Source of the DNA: Pontibacter coccineus
GTDB taxonomy: Bacteria > Bacteroidota > Bacteroidia > Cytophagales > Hymenobacteraceae
Reading direction: 5' to 3'
NCBI RefSeq assembly: GCF_030546575.1
Contig: NZ_JAUOTN010000004.1
Location: forward strand, 372,001-436,000
Length of the DNA stretch: 64,000 bases
Below are positions 44,751-53,223 of this stretch, one piece after another. A model generated the notes under the pieces. It was given only the letters and a program-made list of their open reading frames with translations, had not been told where the DNA came from and ran no database searches. Both the position numbers and the translations under genes were made by a program. The stretch's first letter is position 1, and every line of letters starts with the position of its first letter.

Positions 44751-46254
44751 CCGTCATCTCCAACGGCTGCGCTATACCCATCAGTTCGAGTACGGTAGGA
44801 GCAATGTCGCCCAGTTTACCAGGTCGTAGGGTGCCTCTGTAGTCGTTGCTCACCAGTACGCAAGGCACCAGGTTGGTGGTATGGGCGGTATTGGGCGTAC
44901 CGTCCGGATTGATCATGTAATCGGCGTTGCCATGGTCTGCTATCACGATCACATCGTAGTTGCTTCCAAGAGCTGCGTTTACCACCGCTTCAGCGCAACG
45001 GTCTACCACTTCGCAGGCTTTCACTGCCGCCTCAAACACGCCGGTATGGCCCACCATGTCGGGGTTGGCAAAATTAAGGCAGATAAAGTCGGCTGTTTGC
45101 TTCTGCAGTTCAGGCACAATGGCGTCGCGGATGTCGTAGGCGCTCATCTCAGGCTGCAGGTCATAGGTGGCCACCTTCGGTGATGGGCACAGCAGGCGCT
45201 TCTCACCATCGAAAGGCACCTCGCGGCCACCCGAGAAGAAGAAAGTCACGTGTGGGTACTTCTCCGTTTCGGCGATGCGGATCTGCTTGCGGCCTGCCTT
45301 GGCCACTACCTCACCGAGGGTATTGTTCAGGTTGTCTTTGTCGAAAATAGCCTCCACACCCACGAAAGTGTCGTCGTAGTTGGTCAGGGTGGTATACCGC
45401 AGGTTGAGCTTGTGCATGTGCTGCTCCGGGAAGTCCTGCTGCGTAAGCGCTTGTGTGATCTCGCGGCCACGGTCGGTGCGGAAGTTGAAGCAGATCACCA
45501 CATCGCCTTCCTTGATGGTCGCGATCGGCTGCTGCTCGTTGTTTACCTTGACGATCGGCTGGATGAACTCGTCCGTGACACCGGCATTGTAAGAATCCAG
45601 CACCGACTTGATCAGGTTCTGCGAAGGCGAGCCCTTGCCGTGCACCATCAGGTCGTAAGCCAGTTTCACGCGCTCCCAGCGGTTATCGCGGTCCATGGCG
45701 TAGTAGCGGCCGATTATCGAGGCGATAGTGCCGGTCGTGTTTTCGAGGTGCTGCTCCAGGTCGTTGATATACTTCACGCCGCCTTTGGGATCCGTGTCGC
45801 GGCCATCCATAAAAGCGTGGATGTATACCTTGTCCAGGCCATAGTCGAAGGCGGTGGTGCAGAGCGCCTTGAGGTGGTCAATATGAGAGTGAACGCCACC
45901 GTCTGATAACAGACCGATCAGGTGCACGTCCTTTTTGTTTTCTTTAGCGAAGGTATAGGCGCCTGCCAGGGCCGGCATAGAGGCCAGTTTGTGCTCGGCA
46001 ATAGACTTGTTGATGCGCACCAGGTCCTGGTACACCACACGGCCGGCGCCCAGGTTCATGTGCCCCACTTCCGAGTTGCCCATCTGCCCCTCCGGGAGTC
46101 CCACGGCCTCGCCGGAAGCCTGCAGCGTGGTATGCTGGTACGTCTGAATGATGTGATCGTAAAAGGGCGTGTGCGCCTTATGAATAGCTGAAACCTCTGG
46201 GTGGGTGGCGATTCCCCACCCGTCCAGAATCATGAGCATTACCTTTTTATCCAT
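44722..46254 (-). CDS. gpmI: 2,3-bisphosphoglycerate-independent phosphoglycerate mutase
   Basis: A 510-residue cofactor-independent mutase of the alkaline phosphatase superfamily. Landmarks are MLMILDGWG with the metal ligand D11, the phosphorylated serine S61 in GQMGNSEVGHMNLGAGR, HAFMDGRDTDPKG, and VIADHGNADYM near the end. It converts 3- to 2-phosphoglycerate in glycolysis with Mn2+. Length fits the family. A TATATTTG element on the minus strand (46259-46266) ends only 5 nt before the ATG, implying a very short or absent leader. Confidence 0.97.
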   Translation of the reverse strand: MDKKVMLMILDGWGIATHPEVSAIHKAHTPFYDHIIQTYQHTTLQASGEAVGLPEGQMGNSEVGHMNLGAGRVVYQDLVRINKSIAEHKLASMPALAGAYTFAKENKKDVHLIGLLSDGGVHSHIDHLKALCTTAFDYGLDKVYIHAFMDGRDTDPKGGVKYINDLEQHLENTTGTIASIIGRYYAMDRDNRWERVKLAYDLMVHGKGSPSQNLIKSVLDSYNAGVTDEFIQPIVKVNNEQQPIATIKEGDVVICFNFRTDRGREITQALTQQDFPEQHMHKLNLRYTTLTNYDDTFVGVEAIFDKDNLNNTLGEVVAKAGRKQIRIAETEKYPHVTFFFSGGREVPFDGEKRLLCPSPKVATYDLQPEMSAYDIRDAIVPELQKQTADFICLNFANPDMVGHTGVFEAAVKACEVVDRCAEAVVNAALGSNYDVIVIADHGNADYMINPDGTPNTAHTTNLVPCVLVSNDYRGTLRPGKLGDIAPTVLELMGIAQPLEMTGESLLQKAQ

Positions 46255-46258
46255 GGTG

Positions 46259-46266
46259 CAAATATA
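46259..46266 (-). promoter_or_regulatory. -7 type element directly before gpmI
   Basis: On the minus strand this reads TATATTTG, an exact TAnnTTTG match, with the ATG 4 nt further on. If used, the mRNA would be leaderless or nearly so. Confidence 0.4.
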
Positions 46267-46442
46267 AGATAATCTGTGGTGCCTTATCTGCCTAAAAAGC
46301 TGATTTGTGGTTTGATGCTGGGAAGCCTGCCAGGAAATGCTTAAATTGTAACATACGTCAGCAATAATGTCTCACTTCAACTGGCAAACGCTGATTTGTT
46401 GTTCCGAATTTGGTGAACGCACGTGGCATAGTCCAAGCCTTT

Positions 46443-46470
46443 GTAACGTCAGGTATAATTATACCGTTAC
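46443..46470. promoter_or_regulatory. Nested palindrome, possible operator
   Basis: GGTATAATTATACC (46452-46465) is a perfect 14-bp palindrome, flanked by the outer arms GTAACG (46443-46448) and CGTTAC (46465-46470). About 100 nt before the DUF4783 start and 190 nt before gpmI. Confidence 0.4.
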
Positions 46471-46571
46471 ATCGGAATATATTGATTATCCCTTTTATAT
46501 TTAGGTACTTGCTGATGACTTTTGTTGGCATAGTTTTGGCAGATAGAGAGGCGAGATTACTTATACACCTT

Positions 46572-46994
46572 ATGAAAAACTTTAAAAACATTGCTGTAGT
46601 ACTTTTCCTGGCCTTTGTCACCACCTTATTCGCTTCCGGACAGGCTGTGGCCCAGAAAGACGTGTTCAACGGAGTGGAGGCAGCTCTAAAGGCGGGCTCT
46701 GCCAAGGACCTGGCCAAGCACTTCGACAGCAAGGTAAGTCTGTCGTTTGCCGATGAGAAGGCTACCGACTACAGCAAGACCCAGGCAGAGTTTGTGATGA
46801 AGAACTTTTTCAGCAAAAACCCGCCTACCGGCTTTGCCTACAACTTCCCGACGCCGAGTGAATCTGTGAGAAAAGACAAGCGTTATGTGATCGGTACCTA
46901 CACGCATCGCAACGGTTCTTACACCACTTTGATCCGTGTAAAGGAAGCAGGAGGCAAATTCCTGATACATTCTATCGATTTCATTAAAGATTAA
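46572..46994 (+). CDS. DUF4783-family exported protein
   Basis: A 140-residue protein with a signal peptide (AVVLFLAFVTTLFASGQAVA, cleavage after about residue 26) and a DUF4783 domain with a cystatin- or NTF2-like pattern (DVFNGVEAALKAGSAKDLAKH, then KQFE-like strands ending FLIHSIDFIKD). The family is Bacteroidota-specific and usually found upstream of nadC, exactly as here. Function unknown. ATG 46572 gives the signal peptide; the frame is open upstream without a plausible start. Confidence 0.85.
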   Translation: MKNFKNIAVVLFLAFVTTLFASGQAVAQKDVFNGVEAALKAGSAKDLAKHFDSKVSLSFADEKATDYSKTQAEFVMKNFFSKNPPTGFAYNFPTPSESVRKDKRYVIGTYTHRNGSYTTLIRVKEAGGKFLIHSIDFIKD

Positions 46995-47020
46995 GAAGAT
47001 AATAGTGATATTTTTAGCAA

Positions 47021-47055
47021 GGCTCGGGGTATATACCGGGCCTTTTTTTATTTTT
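47021..47055 (+). terminator. Terminator between DUF4783 and nadC
   Basis: GGCTCGG (47021-47027) pairs with CCGGGCC (47036-47042) with one G-T pair, followed by a 13-nt T-rich run. Confidence 0.75.
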
Positions 47056-47060
47056 GCACC

Positions 47061-47918
47061 GTGAAAGCATCATACCTGACAGAAAAAAGCATAGCCGAGT
47101 TTATATCCAGCGCCCTGGCCGAGGATATAGGCGATGGCGACCACTCGTCGCTGGCTTCTATTCCGAACGATGCCCGGAACCAGGCGAGGCTGCTGGTGAA
47201 GGGTGACGGCATACTGGCTGGCGTGGAGCTGGCCGGTTATATCTTCAAGCAAGTAGACCCTGACCTGCAGATAGAAGTGCTGCTGCAGGACGGTGCCGAA
47301 GTGAAGTATGGCGATGTGGCCCTCACCGTAAAAGGCAAGGCACAATCCATCCTCACGGCCGAGCGACTGGTGCTCAACTGCATGCAGCGCATGAGCGGCA
47401 TCGCCACCTATACCCACTACCTGAACTCGCTGATTGCCGGCACGAAGGCCAGACTGCTGGACACCCGCAAGACCACGCCGAACTTCCGCATCATGGAAAA
47501 GTGGGCCGTTTTGATTGGCGGCGGCGTGAACCACCGCTTCGGCTTGTTCGACATGATCATTCTGAAAGACAACCACGTGGACTATGCGGGCGGTATACGC
47601 GAAGCGATAGAAGCCACACAGCGTTACCTGAAGGAGAAAGGCAAAGACCTGCGCATTGAGGTAGAGACACGCAACCTCGACGAAGTGAAGGAGGCTCTCG
47701 AGACCGGAGGCATCCACCGCATCATGCTCGACAACATGACGCCGGAGATGATGCGCGAAGCGGTGGCCCTGATCGGTGATCGCTTCGAAACCGAGGCATC
47801 GGGCGGCATTACAGAGGCGACGATCGCAGAGGTGGCCAAATGCGGCGTTGACTTTATTTCGGTGGGCGCGCTTACGCACTCCATCAAGAGCATGGACCTG
47901 AGCCTGAAGGCTTATTAA
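47061..47918 (+). CDS. nadC: Nicotinate-nucleotide diphosphorylase (carboxylating)
   Basis: A 285-residue quinolinate phosphoribosyltransferase with GTG start at 47061. Characteristic segments are LAEDIGDGDHSS, LDTRKTTPNFRIMEKWAV, GGGVNHRFGLFDMIILKDNH and VETRNLDEV, ending ASGGITEATIAEVA and the VGALTHS phrase. It makes nicotinate mononucleotide from quinolinate and PRPP in de novo NAD synthesis. Full length. It starts 5 nt after the upstream terminator and has its own terminator. Confidence 0.96.
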   Translation: MKASYLTEKSIAEFISSALAEDIGDGDHSSLASIPNDARNQARLLVKGDGILAGVELAGYIFKQVDPDLQIEVLLQDGAEVKYGDVALTVKGKAQSILTAERLVLNCMQRMSGIATYTHYLNSLIAGTKARLLDTRKTTPNFRIMEKWAVLIGGGVNHRFGLFDMIILKDNHVDYAGGIREAIEATQRYLKEKGKDLRIEVETRNLDEVKEALETGGIHRIMLDNMTPEMMREAVALIGDRFETEASGGITEATIAEVAKCGVDFISVGALTHSIKSMDLSLKAY

Positions 47919-47929
47919 TTGAACTTATA

Positions 47930-47963
47930 CCTGTCCGATAAAGGACAGGCGCTTATTTTTTTA
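47930..47963 (+). terminator. Terminator of nadC
   Basis: CCTGTCC (47930-47936) pairs with GGACAGG (47943-47949); a T-rich run follows. The downstream gene therefore starts at ATG 47970, not at TTG 47919. Confidence 0.72.
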
Positions 47964-47969
47964 TTCTTT

Positions 47970-48551
47970 ATGCAACAGAATCAACGTTACCGGATGCAGT
48001 CAGGTGCTGCTCCGAATGCCATTCGTACCAAAAAGTACCAACTGGAGAAAAATACTTTTACAGGTATAGCTTTGGCCAAGGTATGGCGCAAAGACTGGTG
48101 GATGGCCCTTATTCCGCTGGTGCTGTTTCTGCTGCCGGCTGTGTTTAGCTTTTCCTGGTGGTGGGTAGCAGGTGCTATCCTGGTTACGCTTATCTTTGTG
48201 CTGCTCCGTTCGGCTCAGGTGATGGGTGTGACACAGATGGAGCAGGGCAATCCGCTGTTCGAGAAACTGAGCTACGAGATTGACTCCCGCCAGATCCTGC
48301 TGAAGCGCAACGAGCGCGAAGGCATGGCCCTGACCTGGGACATGATCGGGTCGGTGGAGCGCAAGGGGCAGGCCTACCTGCTGTGGCTGAAGCCTCCTAC
48401 AGCTGCGCAACTGCCTGGCGGCTGGAGAGGCTGGCTGGCCAAAAACTTTCAGGCGCCGGTATTTGTAATGATGCCATTCCGCATCTTCAACAACCCGAAC
48501 GACCTCAAATTGCTGGAGTCGATGCTGCGCCGCAAGGAGCTGCTTGCCTAG
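47970..48551 (+). CDS. Membrane protein with two central helices, unknown
   Basis: A 193-residue protein from ATG 47970 (MQQNQRYRMQSG). Two adjacent hydrophobic helices at about residues 45-80 (ALIPLVLFLLPAVFSFSW and the following GAILVTLIFVLL) precede a soluble C-terminal half (EIDSRQILLKRNEREGMALTW, then QAPVFVMMPFRIFNNPN). The layout resembles YcxB-like or PH-type membrane proteins, but I am not sure. High in GC like the core genome. Confidence 0.7.
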   Translation: MQQNQRYRMQSGAAPNAIRTKKYQLEKNTFTGIALAKVWRKDWWMALIPLVLFLLPAVFSFSWWWVAGAILVTLIFVLLRSAQVMGVTQMEQGNPLFEKLSYEIDSRQILLKRNEREGMALTWDMIGSVERKGQAYLLWLKPPTAAQLPGGWRGWLAKNFQAPVFVMMPFRIFNNPNDLKLLESMLRRKELLA

Positions 48552-48652
48552 TGGTTTCAAAACCAAAGCCTGTATACCTGTCGTACTAAAGGATTTGCTA
48601 CTGCGCTGTGCAGTAGAGTTTTAAAATAAGGACCTATAACCTATAAATAGAG

Positions 48653-48955
48653 ATGAATAAGAACGTACTTGCAGTATTCGCCGCAGTTTGTGGTTTGTTT
48701 ATGATTTCGTGCGATACGCCAAAAGACCTGCGCCCTGAGGCGAAGGTGTCTAATGATACAGTTCCTCCGGGGACGCGCGGCACCTACAACGTGTCTGATG
48801 CCGGTGGTGAGGCTGCCGCACATGGTACTGAGGGCCACAGCGCACAAGAAGAGGTTATGCCAAACCACGACCAGGGTGCCAAAACAATACAGCCAGGCGA
48901 CAGCGTTCGCGAAGGTGCTGTAACGAATTCACCAGCAGGCGCCGATAAGCAATAA
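48653..48955 (+). CDS. Small predicted lipoprotein, disordered mature region
   Basis: A 100-residue protein with a lipoprotein signal (MNKNVLAVFAAVCGLFMISC, lipobox cysteine C20) and a mature part rich in Gly, Ala, Glu, Asp and Pro with no recognised domain. A strong terminator follows. Function unknown. Confidence 0.72.
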   Translation: MNKNVLAVFAAVCGLFMISCDTPKDLRPEAKVSNDTVPPGTRGTYNVSDAGGEAAAHGTEGHSAQEEVMPNHDQGAKTIQPGDSVREGAVTNSPAGADKQ

Positions 48956-48979
48956 GTAATCGCTTTTACGCTGATAAGA

Positions 48980-49025
48980 GAAAGTCTGCCGCTACTGTCA
49001 TTGCAGTGGCGGCAGACTTTTTTTA
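48980..49025 (+). terminator. Terminator of the small lipoprotein gene
   Basis: AAAGTCTGCCGCTACT (48981-48996) pairs with AGTGGCGGCAGACTTT (49005-49020) with one G-T pair, followed by a T run. Confidence 0.88.
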
Positions 49026-49082
49026 GGGGCTGCTATACCTGCCAACGTTGGCTGCGTATACCCATGTTCCGAAAATAAAAGA

Positions 49083-49090
49083 GTATATTT
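49083..49090 (+). promoter_or_regulatory. -7 type element before the methyltransferase gene
   Basis: TATATTTG, an exact TAnnTTTG match, ends 28 nt before ATG 49119. No clear TTTG lies about 19 nt upstream. Confidence 0.42.
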
Positions 49091-49118
49091 GCATCCTTAT
49101 TGCTATTGCGCAGCTCCT

Positions 49119-49853
49119 ATGGCCCAACAGGAAGAATGGTTCAGCACCTGGTTTGACTCCCCTTACTATCATATCCTTTACAGCAACCGCGACGATCACG
49201 ATGCCCGGCTGTTCATGGATAACCTGCTGGCTTACCTGCACCCAAAACCCCAACACAAAATTCTGGACCTTGCCTGTGGCAAAGGCCGTCACTCCCTTTA
49301 TCTGAACCAGTTAGGCTACGATGTAACAGGTATAGACCTGTCAGAGAAAAGCATTGCCTACGCCCGGCAGTACGGGAACGAGCGGCTGCACTTCGATGTG
49401 CACGACATGCGGGAGGTATACAAACCCGAGGCATTCGATTTTGTGCTGAACCTGTTCACGAGCTTTGGCTACTTCGAGAGCGAAACCGAAAATGTGGTAT
49501 CCCTGAAAGCCGCTGCCACCAACCTGAAGCACGGCGGCAAACTGGTCATCGACTTTATGAACACCGACCGTACCATCGAGCGCCTGGTGTCGCATGAGCA
49601 GAAAGAGATACAGGGCATTCTGTTTGATATCAGCCGTAAGGTGGAGCACGACTTTATAGTAAAGACCATTCGCTTTGAGGACAAGGGTCGTGATTACTGC
49701 TTTGAGGAGCGTGTACGGGCCTTGCGCCAGGAAAACTTTATGGAGTACTTCCGTATTGCGCAGCTGCGCCTAGGTGAGGTGTTTGGCGACTACAAGCTGC
49801 AGCCTTTCGACCCGGAAAAGAGTGAGCGCATCATTTTCGTGCTAAAAAAATAA
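49119..49853 (+). CDS. Class I SAM-dependent methyltransferase
   Basis: A 244-residue cytosolic enzyme from ATG 49119 (MAQQEEWFSTWFDSPYYHIL). Motif I is ILDLACGKGRHSLYL, followed by VTGIDLSEKSI and FDFVLNLFTSFGYF. The N-terminal WFDSPYYHILYS pattern is typical of a Bacteroidota subgroup of unknown substrate. It precedes the ZIP transporter by 6 nt, so they are likely cotranscribed, but a functional link is not obvious. Confidence 0.88.
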   Translation: MAQQEEWFSTWFDSPYYHILYSNRDDHDARLFMDNLLAYLHPKPQHKILDLACGKGRHSLYLNQLGYDVTGIDLSEKSIAYARQYGNERLHFDVHDMREVYKPEAFDFVLNLFTSFGYFESETENVVSLKAAATNLKHGGKLVIDFMNTDRTIERLVSHEQKEIQGILFDISRKVEHDFIVKTIRFEDKGRDYCFEERVRALRQENFMEYFRIAQLRLGEVFGDYKLQPFDPEKSERIIFVLKK

Positions 49854-49859
49854 CGCGGT

Positions 49860-50615
49860 ATGATCATAGCTATACTTGTGCTCTTCTTCACGGTGGTGCT
49901 TTCCAGCTTCCTCGTCAAGGTATTTCCGCCAGACAACAGCCGTTGGCTAAAGATGGCACTCGCCTTCAGTGGTGCTTATCTGTTCACCATCACCATCGTG
50001 CACCTGCTGCCCGATGTATTGGTTGGCAACGCAAGCCCGCATCGTGTTGGTTACTGGGTGCTGGCCGGCTTCTTTTTGCAGCTGGTGCTGGAGCTTTTCT
50101 CGCATGGGGTGGAGCACGGGCATATGCATACCAACCACAATGGGCACGCGCATGCCGGCACCATGCCTTTTCTGCTGCTGGGCTCGCTGTTTATTCACTC
50201 CTTTCTGGAGGGCAGTATACTCGTAGAGGGTGGCGAGCAACATGGGGGGCACCACCACGGGGGGGAGAATTTTTATGCGGTGCTGCTAGGTATAGCCATC
50301 CACCACATACCGGCTGCATTTGCACTGATGTCTGTGTTGATGTCGCGCATCGGCTCTTTCCGAAAGGCCTTTTTGTGGCTGCTGATATTTGCCATCGGGG
50401 CGCCACTGGGTATACTGGTGAGCAACTACATCATAAAAGATAATGTTGGCGGTGAACTGGTCTTTACTGCGCTGACAGGCCTGGTAGCCGGTAACTTCCT
50501 GCACATTTCTACCACCATTCTCTTCGAAACGAGCCCCGACCACCGTTTCAACCGCAACAAACTGCTGGCAACTCTGTTTGGGCTGGGCCTGGCCCTGCTC
50601 ACGGATCTGATGTAG
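49860..50615 (+). CDS. ZIP-family metal transporter
   Basis: A 251-residue membrane protein with about eight hydrophobic helices. A His-rich cytoplasmic loop (HGVEHGHMHTNHNGHAHAG and later EQHGGHHHGGE) separates helices III and IV, and metal-binding HS/E residues appear in FIHSFLEGS and AIHHIPAAFAL, typical of ZIP metal sites M1/M2. It should import zinc or a related divalent metal. Two His-rich loops are more than most bacterial ZIPs carry. Confidence 0.92.
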   Translation: MIIAILVLFFTVVLSSFLVKVFPPDNSRWLKMALAFSGAYLFTITIVHLLPDVLVGNASPHRVGYWVLAGFFLQLVLELFSHGVEHGHMHTNHNGHAHAGTMPFLLLGSLFIHSFLEGSILVEGGEQHGGHHHGGENFYAVLLGIAIHHIPAAFALMSVLMSRIGSFRKAFLWLLIFAIGAPLGILVSNYIIKDNVGGELVFTALTGLVAGNFLHISTTILFETSPDHRFNRNKLLATLFGLGLALLTDLM

Positions 50616-50763
50616 GTATAGCTGATGCCAGGAGGTAGAGCGGTCTTACAACAGGTATAGGTTTAATGAACTCAGGTAGGGTATGCTATACCCTAGGCAG
50701 ATAGGCCATCTGGTGCTTAGTGCCGCGATCGGGCAGGTATAGCGCCGGCCTAAAAACAAAAAA

Positions 50764-50781
50764 GGCTGATCTAGATCAGCC
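50764..50781. terminator. Perfect-palindrome terminator for the minus-strand gene at 50808
   Basis: GGCTGATCTAGATCAGCC is an 18-bp perfect palindrome. On the minus strand it is followed by TTTTTTTGTTTTTA (50750-50763), so it terminates the gene ending at 50808. Confidence 0.85.
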
Positions 50782-50807
50782 TGTCTTCAATGAGGTCTAA
50801 AGAAAAA

Positions 50808-51167
50808 TTACATGATGGTGGAAAGCAGGGTAGCCGCGAGCGCTTTCAGAGCCAGCACGATCGTGCTCGACTTCACTGTCAGGTCAGATGATTCCTCCTC
50901 TTCCGATCCGGAAGAAAGGTCGTTGAAGAAAGAAAGCGGACTCTCCAGCACATCAGCATCCAAAACCGATTTTTGCTTTTTAGGAGTAGCGGGCTTTGTG
51001 TCGTCTGTGCTAGCGGTAGTGCTGGCGCCAGGTGCTCCAACTGTAGTTGCTTCAGCTGTGGCTTTCCCGTTGTTCAGGTTGGCAGCACTAGGCGTAATAG
51101 TTACACCCAACAACAAGATTGTTGCAAGACCAGCTGTCACTGAAAGGGATTTCCACTTTTTAAGCAT
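50808..51167 (-). CDS. Small exported protein with hydrophobic C-terminus, unknown
   Basis: A 119-residue protein with a signal peptide (VTAGLATILLLGVTITPSAA) and a mature region rich in Thr, Ala, Asp and Lys (disordered), an acidic patch (SSGSEEEESSD), and a hydrophobic last segment (TIVLALKALAATLLSTIM). I recognise no family. A strong terminator follows it. Confidence 0.65.
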   Translation of the reverse strand: MLKKWKSLSVTAGLATILLLGVTITPSAANLNNGKATAEATTVGAPGASTTASTDDTKPATPKKQKSVLDADVLESPLSFFNDLSSGSEEEESSDLTVKSSTIVLALKALAATLLSTIM

Positions 51168-51284
51168 GCCCGAAATTATGATTTAAAATACAGTATTCCA
51201 AATGATTAATAGGAATATTTGGGGCTTTTTCAAAAATTACAGTAAGTAACGTCTCAAAGGTGGTCAGTGTATAAACATCATGTG

Positions 51285-51701
51285 CTAACGTAGAGGGGCT
51301 GGCTTCACCACCTTCACCTCTACCGGTGCTATACCTGCACTAATGTAGTCCAGGCGCTTGGCTGCGGCCTCACTCAGGTCTATCACACGGCCCTTTACGA
51401 ATGGCCCCCGGTCTGTGATGCTCACCTTCACGGATTTCTTCGTCTGCAAATTGGTGACTTTCACTTTAGTGCCAAAGGGAAGCGTGCGGTGGGCTGCTGT
51501 AAGCTTCCTGCGATTATAGGCCTCTCCGTTGGCCATCTTACGGCCATGCAGTTTGTTGCTGTAGTAAGATGCCTTGCCCGCTTCGGTATAGCCGCGCTGC
51601 CCCGCAGCGGGTTTTGTGCTAGTGCAGGCTCCCGCAGTGAACAAAGTAAAAGCAATAAGCAAAGTGCCGCAGAAATGTTGTAAGCGCATAGATATTCGCA
51701 A
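51285..51701 (-). CDS. RlpA-family septal ring lytic transglycosylase-like lipoprotein
   Basis: A 138-residue protein with a lipoprotein signal (lipobox TAGAC, about C26) and a double-psi beta-barrel of the RlpA type: KASYYSNKLHGRKMANGE, then LTAAHRTLPFGTKVKVTN, ITDRGPF and RVIDLSEAAAKRL. RlpA cleaves peptidoglycan lacking stem peptides at division or growth sites; the catalytic Asp in ITDRGPF is present. No SPOR domain follows, so localisation may differ from the E. coli protein. Confidence 0.88.
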   Translation of the reverse strand: MRISMRLQHFCGTLLIAFTLFTAGACTSTKPAAGQRGYTEAGKASYYSNKLHGRKMANGEAYNRRKLTAAHRTLPFGTKVKVTNLQTKKSVKVSITDRGPFVKGRVIDLSEAAAKRLDYISAGIAPVEVKVVKPAPLR

Positions 51702-51727
51702 TAGGTATAGATCAGCTTAATTTAAAC

Positions 51728-52426
51728 CTAAACGGCATCTTTCCCAAAGAATTGCCTGATCTCGTGCTGTAGCTGGTTTAAGTTAACCTTTTCCAAAGGA
51801 TGATGCATGTTCGGGAACACCTGCAGACTGGCGTTAGGGAGATGCTGGTAGGCCCAGGCTGTCTCCTGCAGACTGACCATGTTGTCGCGGTCGCCGACGC
51901 TAATGCGAACAGGTATAGGTATGCGCGACAGCGTTTCTTCAGTGAGCAAAGGCTGGCTACCCAGGTGTTGCATCATGTCGGCTGTGCGGCGCATGACCTC
52001 TTGCCATTCGTTAGGCTGGTGACGCCCGGCGAGAACAGTGGCAAAAGCAGGCACTTTTTCCTGTACCTTCTCCGGTTGCAGCATTTTGACTTCCTTCGCA
52101 GCTGCTTCAGGGCTCCAGGCAAATTTAGTTGCCAGTGTGAAGATGCGGCCTACCCGATCCGGGTACTGAAGCGCCAGGTATAGCGCTACGTAACCACCCA
52201 TGCTATACCCGAATATGTCGACCTGCTGCAGTTGGTGTTGGTCCAGGTAGCGCAGCACATCCGCTGCAAACAACTCCATACGGAAAGGCCCTTGAGGCAA
52301 TGCGCTACCACCATGCCCTTGGAAGTTGGGGGTATGCACTCTAAAGTCTGCCGCGAGCAACTGCTGCAGGGGCTGCAGGGTACTGGCTGCGCCCAGGGCA
52401 CCGTGGAGTAAGAGCAGATCAGGCAT
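51728..52426 (-). CDS. Alpha/beta-hydrolase fold protein
   Basis: A 232-residue cytosolic hydrolase. The oxyanion segment LLLHGALG near residue 5, the nucleophile elbow G-Y-S-M-G-G near residue 93, an acid in SVGDRDNMVSL and the catalytic His in NMHHPLEKV form a complete triad. It resembles BioH- or menH-like esterases, but the substrate is unknown. Adjacent to the unknown gene at 52435 by 8 nt. Confidence 0.85.
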   Translation of the reverse strand: MPDLLLLHGALGAASTLQPLQQLLAADFRVHTPNFQGHGGSALPQGPFRMELFAADVLRYLDQHQLQQVDIFGYSMGGYVALYLALQYPDRVGRIFTLATKFAWSPEAAAKEVKMLQPEKVQEKVPAFATVLAGRHQPNEWQEVMRRTADMMQHLGSQPLLTEETLSRIPIPVRISVGDRDNMVSLQETAWAYQHLPNASLQVFPNMHHPLEKVNLNQLQHEIRQFFGKDAV

Positions 52427-52434
52427 AAGCTGTG

Positions 52435-53184
52435 TTAATGCTTTACCTGGTAGTTGTAGACATCTACTGCCTGTGTCAGCTTGTCTTTGCGGAAAAGCTG
52501 AATAACCAGCGGCACGGCTATGAGCCCGGCTCCCGCATACACTGCCGGCGACACATTAACAGAATTCGGATTAGTAGAGCTCTGGGAAGACGAAAGCAAA
52601 CCGTACGTCAGCAGGCCCGCGCCGGCTATACCTACCACTGTCGAGATGGTCTTCTCGCGCTTGTGACGCTGGATCAGCACCATGCTGGAAGCGTTGTCCG
52701 CCAAGGCCTGCTCCAGGTTCTGCTGGTTGAAAGTCATCAGGGGGCCGTTGTCTTTGGAGAAGAAGTAAATGCGGCGCCGGCTGGTGCGTGGCATGCCGTA
52801 CCCGTACGGCTGGTAGCCCATGGCTGCATAATCGATCGTAGTGGTGTAGAACTTAGAGACGCGCGGTCCCTCCATGATTCGCTTGGCAAAAGAGTCGAAA
52901 CGGTTGCCGGCAGCCACTCTGGCAAAATAGCCATCATTGTTCTGATACACATCCACCAGCTCCGGGGAATACTTGAGCGTATCGTCAACCAGGAAGAAAT
53001 CCTGCTTAAAAATAGGCGACTTGTACTGGACCCTGTTGCCGTATACCACCTGGCCGTTGCGCAGTTGCAGAAAGTGCCGGCCCTTCTGGCGTTGCGGCTG
53101 GTAGTTTTCCTGAGAGTATTCCTGCGCTTGCAGGCCAAGGCTTAAAAACAAGCAGGCAAAAAGGGCAAAGATTGTCTTGTTCAT
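52435..53184 (-). CDS. Exported protein of unknown function
   Basis: A 249-residue protein with a signal peptide (MNKTIFALFACLFLSLGLQA) and, near the C-terminus, two hydrophobic stretches (TVVGIAGAGLLTYGLLSS and SPAVYAGAGLIAVPLVIQLF) that may be membrane helices. The N-terminal mature part (QLRNGQVVYGNRVQYKSP) looks like a small beta domain. I recognise no family. Located 8 nt upstream of the hydrolase in the same direction. Confidence 0.7.
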   Translation of the reverse strand: MNKTIFALFACLFLSLGLQAQEYSQENYQPQRQKGRHFLQLRNGQVVYGNRVQYKSPIFKQDFFLVDDTLKYSPELVDVYQNNDGYFARVAAGNRFDSFAKRIMEGPRVSKFYTTTIDYAAMGYQPYGYGMPRTSRRRIYFFSKDNGPLMTFNQQNLEQALADNASSMVLIQRHKREKTISTVVGIAGAGLLTYGLLSSSQSSTNPNSVNVSPAVYAGAGLIAVPLVIQLFRKDKLTQAVDVYNYQVKH

Positions 53185-53223
53185 GTATAGGGTGATTTCA
53201 GCTGTAATTCAAAATAGGCTTGT

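Larger units (their letters stand above)
46255..46571. other. 317-nt divergent spacer between gpmI and the DUF4783 gene
   Basis: Holds the gpmI promoter element and a nested inverted repeat at 46443-46470 (see separate entry). No reading frame seems real; the open frame from 46410 is the non-coding upstream extension of the DUF4783 gene. Confidence 0.55.

Noticed and set aside
46410..46571. N-terminal extension of the DUF4783 protein to 194 residues
   Set aside because: The added part spans the palindrome and promoter region, and the proper signal peptide begins at 46572.
47070..47879. 269-codon antisense frame opposite nadC
   Set aside because: nadC is intact on the other strand with full motifs, and the antisense product has no recognisable domain.
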